This document shows positions 61,501 to 64,000 of a stretch of DNA of 64,000 nucleotides, piece by piece; positions within the stretch are counted from its first letter, which is position 1; each line of letters starts with the position of its first letter. A model generated the notes under the pieces. The model made no database searches, had not been told where the DNA came from, and saw only the letters and a list, made by a program, of their open reading frames with translations. Location of the stretch: positions 1,674,001 through 1,738,000 of the forward strand of contig OZ242009.1 of the NCBI GenBank assembly GCA_965204715.1, written 5' to 3'. The position numbers and the translations under genes were made by a program. Source of the stretch: CATOSP01 sp965204715. GTDB lineage: Bacteria > Chloroflexota > Dehalococcoidia > Lucifugimonadales > UBA3495.

Positions 61501-63207
61501 CCCCCCCTCATCGAACTCCGGCGGTTCGTTCACGTCCGTGACCGTGACCCTGACGAACTCCGTTTTCGAGTCGTCCGCGGTATCGGCGCTGATGGTCAAC
61601 AGGTAGGCGTTTTCCCCGGCGGTGTCCGCCGGGTTCTCGTAGTCCGGCGGACTTTTGAAGGTCAATACCCCGCTGGAACTGAGGCTGAATTCACCGGCGT
61701 CTCTGCCTGACAGGTGCCAGGTGTGCGACGCGGTCGTGCCCTTCAGGGTGTAGGCAGCCACGGCATCTGTGCTGTTCTCCGGGTATCTGACTGAGGTTGG
61801 ACCTTCAATCTCCAGTGGTTCAACCGTTGAGTCCTCAACGATAACGGTAACAGTGAAGAAGGTTTGGCCGGACCTTCCCCTATTGGGGGGATTGGTGTCA
61901 TAGGCATGTAGATGGAAAGAGTACCTATTGTCCTCGTCCTCGTCGGCCGGGTTCTCGTAGTCCGGGGGTTGCGTGAATGTAAGGTTGCCATCGTCGTCGA
62001 TGTCGAAGAAGTCCCCGTCGCCGCCGCCGGGCTCAACGCCGATTATCCACCCGATATCCTGATTAACAGCACGTCCGTTGATGCTGGCGGAGTAGGTGGC
62101 CAGAGCCCAGGTGCCGTTTTCGGTGTACCTGATGAAATCGGGACCCTTCACAACGGGAGTATCGTCCGAGCCGGAGGGCGTTAAAGTAACAGTAATGCTG
62201 TCGGAGCCATCCGAAGGGTCCTTGGCAGTTATAGTGATGGAGTAGCTGCCCTTGTCATTAAAGGCATGGGCCTTGGTGGTGAACAGCGTGCCGCTCACCG
62301 GGTCGATACGGAACAGCTCTTTATCCGTACCACCCAGGGAATAGCGTATCTCGTCACCGTCAGGGTCGGTAGCTCTTACCGGATAATATACGTCCTCGCC
62401 GGCCGGGGTGTTCCTGGGGATGTGCCGGCAGACCTTATCCGTCGGCACCGGATTGCCCGGGCAGTTGTATCCGGTCCCGGAAGACACATTGCGGAACGCT
62501 GGCGCCTGGTTATTTCCCGGCGCCGCCCGCGCTTGGCTGGCAGATACCGCATTCGCGCTCTTGCCGGACCCCTTCCCGTCGTCGTAGGACGCCGTGACCT
62601 TCAGGTAATTGCCCACATCGCCTGCAGCGGGGGTGTATGTGGCCGTGTTCGCTCCATTCCCGCTGAGGCTGGCGTAGTTGCCGTGTTGTGAACTGGAAGA
62701 GGCCCATTGCCAGGTCGTGCCGGAAATGCTGCCGTCTGGGTCGGTCAGAGTGGCGGTTATAGCTGTACCTGCCTGGGGCCGGGTCCACGACATGGACACG
62801 CTCCCCGCCTCCTCCACGTTGTTGACGTTGATGGTAACGGTGATGGTGTCCGTTGCGCCTTCCGGGTCGGTGACAATTACTTTGACCGTGTAGGAGCTCT
62901 TGGCCTCGTAGTCCAAGGGTTGGCCCACCCGCAACTGGCCGGTGGCCCTGACGACGGTGAACGGTGAGGTTTGCGCATTCTCTATGGTGTAGACCAGCCT
63001 GTCGCCGTTGGCGTCGGTGGCCGTCACGGGAGCGCCGATGTTGTCAAACGAGGACGTGTTCTCGTCCACGCTACGGGTGGTGCTCTCCCCGTCGGTGAAC
63101 ACCGGCGCGTTGTTCGCCTGGGCGGAAACGGGGAGGATCGCGTAAAGGGCAATAGAGACGATGACGGATAGAACGGCAACCGCCGCGAAGAACATTCCAC
63201 GACTCAT
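52576..63207 (-). CDS. Giant cadherin-repeat surface protein, 3543 aa
   Basis: Start ATG 63207 has GAGGTGG 6 nt upstream. The chain has an N-terminal signal segment (about 5-30, ending near 'PVSAQA'). About 23 cadherin-like repeats ('ENT.AG..IG.PV.ATD.D..D.LTYTLGGTD', 'LDYE.K.SY.VTV') are joined by DVNEPPEF or DANDAPTF linkers that can bind calcium. Six Ig-like units carry 'ITATL.DPDGS..G..WQW'. Next come one fibronectin III unit ('NLSVTWAAP...YQVQVRAYN'), a BACON-like unit ('WLSISPASGRSEG'), a Pro-rich stalk and a C-terminal helix (about 3508-3530). It should be an extracellular, membrane-anchored adhesin or stalk. No hydrolase domain or export gene is next to it. Cadherin, Ig and FN3 assignments rest on motif reading. 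Confidence 0.88.
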   Translation of the reverse strand: MSRGMFFAAVAVLSVIVSIALYAILPVSAQANNAPVFTDGESTTRSVDENTSSFDNIGAPVTATDANGDRLVYTIENAQTSPFTVVRATGQLRVGQPLDYEAKSSYTVKVIVTDPEGATDTITVTINVNNVEEAGSVSMSWTRPQAGTAITATLTDPDGSISGTTWQWASSSSQHGNYASLSGNGANTATYTPAAGDVGNYLKVTASYDDGKGSGKSANAVSASQARAAPGNNQAPAFRNVSSGTGYNCPGNPVPTDKVCRHIPRNTPAGEDVYYPVRATDPDGDEIRYSLGGTDKELFRIDPVSGTLFTTKAHAFNDKGSYSITITAKDPSDGSDSITVTLTPSGSDDTPVVKGPDFIRYTENGTWALATYSASINGRAVNQDIGWIIGVEPGGGDGDFFDIDDDGNLTFTQPPDYENPADEDEDNRYSFHLHAYDTNPPNRGRSGQTFFTVTVIVEDSTVEPLEIEGPTSVRYPENSTDAVAAYTLKGTTASHTWHLSGRDAGEFSLSSSGVLTFKSPPDYENPADTAGENAYLLTISADTADDSKTEFVRVTVTDVNEPPEFDEGGTATRKVEHDAELNDPVGGPVTATDPDQDASLTYSLPDAATLPFAISEYTGQLSVSGALDTNRSSYTVTVLVADGKDDNGDYDIDDVDDRITVTINIEGPINSEPEFPSTETGARSFPENTTGVHNVGIPVSATDADTGDTLTYSLGGTDAGSFTIVGASGQIQTKTGQTYDYEVKSSYSVTVSVRDSKDADGNVDAVVDATQNVTISLTNLDEAGTVTLSPSQPKARAQITATLADPDGSISGTTWQWQRSNDGNTWHDVGTDSGSYTPVDGDIGYSLRATATYTDGHGSNKTAQATTTQAVGAGSNRAPEFGGATTTREFAEDAPVGHSVGAPVTATDDDNHTLTYTLEGTDAGSFEIVSTSGQIQTKTGATYDYETDPSYSVTVKADDKNGGTDTIDVTITVTDANDAPTFAAGTLTFSVPENSPADTDIGSPVTATDTDTGARLTYTLEGTDKDSFKIVTGTGQIQTKAGVTYNYEAKSSYSVTVKADDSNGGTATKPVTINLTNVNEPPAFGSNTATRSIAENTAANTNIGPPVAATDPDAGATLTYTLGGTDASDFGIDTSTGQLKTKSALDKETKSSYEVTVSVKDGKADDGTADANEDADATITVTITVTDANDPPTFSTESETRSFPENTEAGQDIGDVVTADDPDDDTLTYSLEGTDKDSFDIDSSSGQIKTKAGQTYDYEAKSSYSVTVKADDSNGGTATKPVTITLTNVDEPGTVTLSTNQPPARAQITATLTDPDGSATGKAWQWAKSNDGATWTNIGTDSDSYSPSDAEMGYSLRATVTYTDPQGPGKTAQATTTQAVRSGTNRAPDFGATNADRQVAENTGGGVNIGSPVTASDADSDTLTYTLEGTDKDSFQIVSTSGQIQTKSGVTYDYEGTKTSYSVTVKADDKKGGTGTIDVTITVTDANDKPAFDAETATREVSENTATNTDFGALVEATDQDNGDTLTYSLDTAGALVFDIDTSTGQLKTKAALDKETKDSYEVTVSVKDGRADDGTADANEDADATITVTITVTDANDAPTFAAGTLTFSVPENSPADTDIGSPVTATDTDTGARLTYTLEGTDKDSFKIVTGTGQIQTKADVTYNYEAKSSYSVTVKVDDSNGGTATKPVTINLTNVNEPPAFDEGEDATRSIAENTAAGQNIGAPVAATDPDTGDTLVYALGGADANSFDIDTSTGQLKTKAALDKETKDTYTVTVSVRDSKDSSGNADTATDDTITVTITVADVNEPPEFDDGDPTTRRVSEAAAAGQDIGAPVAATDPDAGATLTYTLGGTDAASFDIVATSGQLQTKAVLDKETEDTYTVTVAVRDSKDSSGVADTATDDTITVTITVTDANDAPVVSGDTTVNHPENDSGTVTTYTATDQDGTTSFTWTLSGDDAGDFSITGGALTFDPAPNYEDAADKDTNNVYLVTVEASDGTAKGTRDVTVTVTDVDEDGEITFSSIQPQVGTGLVATLTDDDIVVSIQSWQWEISSDKNSWNSISEATTGTYVPLDDDVGKYLRVTATYTDGHGSGKTATATTTNMVEEEPTSNEGPEFSTDTAQRSIAENTGTGQNIGQPVTATDSDTDTLTYTLGGTDAASFAIVTASGQLQTKADLDYEVKNSYTVTVKAADPSLDSDTITVTITVTDVNEPPEFDDGDQTARRVSEAAAAGQNIGALVAATDPERDTLTYSLGGTDAASFAIDATSGQLQTRAALDKETEDTYTVTVSVRDSKDSSGVADTATDDTITVTITVTDANDAPVVSGDTSVNHPENDGRTVETYTATDQDGTTSFTWTLSGDDAGDFSITGGTLTFDPAPNYEAATDKDTNNVYLVTVEASDGTAKGTLNVTVTVTDVNEPPEFDDGDQAARRVSEAAAAGQNIGAPVAATDPERDTLTYSLGGTDAASFAIVATSGQLQTRAALDEETKDTYTVTVSVMDSKDSSGNADTATDDTITVTITVAGANGPPVISGGPRSASDTPITYPENSRETVAKHSYHDPENDSVTWLLSGTDSGDFSISSAGDLTFRSAPDYESPADSNKNNEYRVTVNANDGNGGSDSTHVAVKVTNVEETGTVTLSPTQALVGTQLTATLADPDGSLTSFTWSWEISSGKSSWNSISGATSASYTPVAGDLGKHLRAKVSYTDGHGSGKTAYSAPTGAVRMSNRPPAFPGSGGGEPKTRTVAENTPAGRNIGTPVAATDPDTSAGDSLTYTLGGTDAGFFAIVATSGQLQTRAALDYETRNSYGVTVTVTDLSNASDSTTVTIQVADVDEAGTVTLSSAWPRAGAALTASLSDPDAPVTAMSWQWAWSNSRNSSYNNISGATSAAYTPVAGDVGKHLRTTVAYTDRHGSGKRAQTVSDNPVIQARVNAAPNFGPGPAARSIPENTPAGRSIGVPVTASDPDTGDSLTYTLGGTDAASFAIVATSGQLRTRAALDYETRNSYTVTVTATDQFDARDTIIVNITVTNVEPPGKPGTPAVAAASVGGHNNLSVTWAAPAGAGTAIGGYNVQYRAGTGGSWTSIPGSVSGTAATVSGLVPGATYQVQVRAYNSEGSGPWSDPGQGSTAARQQRNILRSAAGGGVMSPACTPSIGFRTGIPWSFTAARGGEDPPGLLLEVWNRDLCGMNFRVSSGAKWLSISPASGRSEGAHDQTLIRVSADISGLDTGTHTAAIRITAPGSSNSPQTVSVSLTITEPALPESSHCQEHTVIESSDGALRVVIPPNSAPCDTGITVESLDADSQQTPVGEGVRVVGKVVRAGQVSAASADTRINAALWALLPGDRVSACEEAAVVAAVYRVDGDSWDSLTHRCEMDEQGRAWTVSPLPGFGVYVVTLPAPSVESGAVGEVQLQTPEAAEADTSPATPSPETMASNGPASSINAAESQPTPAPKPEVVQVEVQPTPAPGPDVVHADDSPAGLWADLPPEELALPVMETGQSPPRRLGSLGILLYILAPIILIIALLLIMFGVRNLRGAESASP
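58095..58444. repeat. Near-identical internal segment of the giant gene, copy 1
   Basis: A 350-bp stretch matching 59955-60304 with about two differences, an offset of exactly 1860 bp. That is far more alike than the other repeats, indicating recent duplication or gene conversion of one cadherin unit plus half of the next. Confidence 0.85.
59955..60304. repeat. Near-identical internal segment of the giant gene, copy 2
   Basis: The partner of 58095-58444. Both encode 'TKPVTINLTNVNEPPAF' and 'FSVPENSPADTDIGSPVTAT'. Confidence 0.85.
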
Positions 63208-63444
63208 GGGACACCACCTCACTGCCACCCCACGTCAAGGTCCCAGATGAATCAGTTAACCGACAGGCACTTCATCGCGGCGACGACGCCGGGGCCGGTC
63301 CCGGCCATGCCAGGTCAGACCTCCCCCTGCACACCTGAACTGATAGCCCGGATTCACGTCAAGGCGCCCTGGCAGGCTGCCTTGGGGCCAAGCCCGCGCC
63401 ACCTCCAGCCAGAGTAATCCAGAAGTTACAAGGGTAATTTTGAC

Positions 63445-63472
63445 GTTATAGCATAAGATGATACAGATTCAA
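63445..63472 (-). promoter_or_regulatory. Candidate promoter for the giant surface protein
   Basis: On the minus strand: TTGAAT (63467-63472), 16-bp spacer, TATAAC (63445-63450). It lies about 240 bp before the start, at the truncated end of the IS701-type remnant. The region between (63208-63444) is GC-rich with no open gene and would be a long leader. Confidence 0.4.
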
Positions 63473-64000
63473 CTATTACGTAAAGGTAATTGGAGCAATT
63501 TAACAATGCCCCTCTTGGGTTTGCGGGGACGCCCGAGTCCCTGATACTCCCCACTGGTCCAAGCTGGCTCCAGCGGCCAGACCGTGAAGCCCGCCGGAAC
63601 GTCCGGGACGTAACGTTTCCCCAAGGCCGAAAGCCCCTCCCGGAAGGACGGAAATACCCCGAAGGCGGCATCCCCGGCAACCCATCCGGCCTTCAGATGG
63701 CCGCGCTCCAAGGCCTGCTTCAGCATCGCCAAGGTCAATTCTGTCTTGGACCGGTAGTCACGAGTCTCATCAGGCACTCCTGCCGCCGCACACCGCTCCG
63801 GGTCCGAGGTCCAACTCTCCGGTAGATAGAGCCACCTGTCCACCAGCGCCCGGCCCAAGGGACTGACGTAGGCCAGAAACATCCCGGCCTGGCAGTTGGC
63901 CACCTTGCCCAGCCCGCCGCAGTACTGGCAGGCCACCCCCGCCGATTTCCTCCCCTGCTTGGGGAAGTCGCTGCCGTCCAAAACCCACACCGCCTCGGGT
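63469..64000 (-). pseudogene. IS701-type transposase, truncated
   Basis: The frame runs off the window end; the visible 173 residues start '...VWVLDGSDFPKQGRKSAGVA' and continue 'CQYCGGLGKVANCQAGMFLA', 'GWVAGDAAFGVFPSFREGLS', typical of IS701/DDE endonucleases (first two Asp seen: DGSD and GDAAFG). It stops at 63469 soon after 'YVPDVPAGFTVWPLEPAW', well short of the usual length (about 400 residues with the catalytic Glu part). The 3' part of the element has been lost at the edge next to the surface-protein gene. The part beyond 64000 is unseen. Confidence 0.8.

Noticed and set aside
54600..61800. Repeated DNA resembling an array (CRISPR or satellite)
   Set aside because: The period and drift follow protein domains (about 280-330 bp) in one open frame; there are no short uniform repeats with spacers.

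Overview
The window is bacterial, GC-rich and densely coded. Three things suggest an uncultured Chloroflexota of the Dehalococcoidia/SAR202 type: many family III CoA-transferases, an enolase-superfamily enzyme, NIPSNAP, CocE, LmbE-like, cyclase and aldehyde/xanthine-oxidase-like catabolic genes; several Uma2 and PaREP1-type genes; and clan AA aspartic proteases. That placement is inference from gene content, because no rRNA is present. One tRNA (Ser-GGA, 34905-34993) was found.

Layout. 1-2.3 kb (minus): a small catabolic operon of a TPP-dependent decarboxylase subunit, an enolase-superfamily enzyme and a NIPSNAP protein. 2.4-5.3 kb: arsenite methyltransferase, a PIG-L/LmbE deacetylase, a MaoC-like hot-dog protein and two small unknowns. 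5.4-16.05 kb (plus): a long co-directional run behind a good sigma-70 promoter whose -35 is overlapped by one arm of an inverted repeat. It carries two paralogous MFS carriers, a four-domain rhodanese protein, two sulfite-oxidase-fold molybdenum enzymes separated by a cupin, a small membrane protein, a frameshifted Uma2 gene, a cyclase and a HAM1-like NTPase. I read the core as a sulfur-oxyanion/organosulfur oxidation module. 16.0-21.7 kb (minus): a Uma2-mcrB-mcrC operon in which mcrB is cut by an ISKra4-family element with an exact 8-bp target duplication; removing the element restores one reading frame.

22.3-25.3 kb (plus): a tightly coupled four-gene operon of MoxR AAA ATPase, MNT nucleotidyltransferase, HEPN (HepT-like) protein and VWA (CoxE-like) protein. 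It is the best candidate for an unusual system. 25.5-34.7 kb: CoA-transferase, two zinc-ribbon membrane paralogues, CocE hydrolase, gluconate-dehydrogenase subunit-3-like protein, a frameshifted PhoU, an SPL-type radical SAM protein, a PaREP1 protein, signal peptidase I and a Rieske ferredoxin. 34.9-38.1 kb: the tRNA, then a duplicated aspartic-protease/antitoxin unit. One copy is fused to an ankyrin remnant; the other is interrupted by an intact IS66-type element.

38.1-45 kb (minus): a 941-aa N6-adenine methylase with an N-terminal PD-ExK-like motif, a CoA-transferase, a tyrosine phosphatase, another aspartic protease and a Uma2 gene. 45-51 kb: a xanthine-dehydrogenase-type large subunit without its small subunits, a PCC/DUF296 protein and an 891-aa tandem CoA-transferase fusion. 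51.4-52.3 kb: a decayed IS1182-type transposase. 52.6-63.2 kb (minus): one gene for a 3543-aa secreted, membrane-anchored protein of about 23 cadherin-like and 6 Ig-like repeats. 63.5-64 kb: a truncated IS701-type transposase.

Three frameshifts (12.57, 19.47 and 31.34 kb) are each explained by a single base in a run of C. They may be true slippage or a base-calling artefact, so pseudogene calls at those places are provisional.
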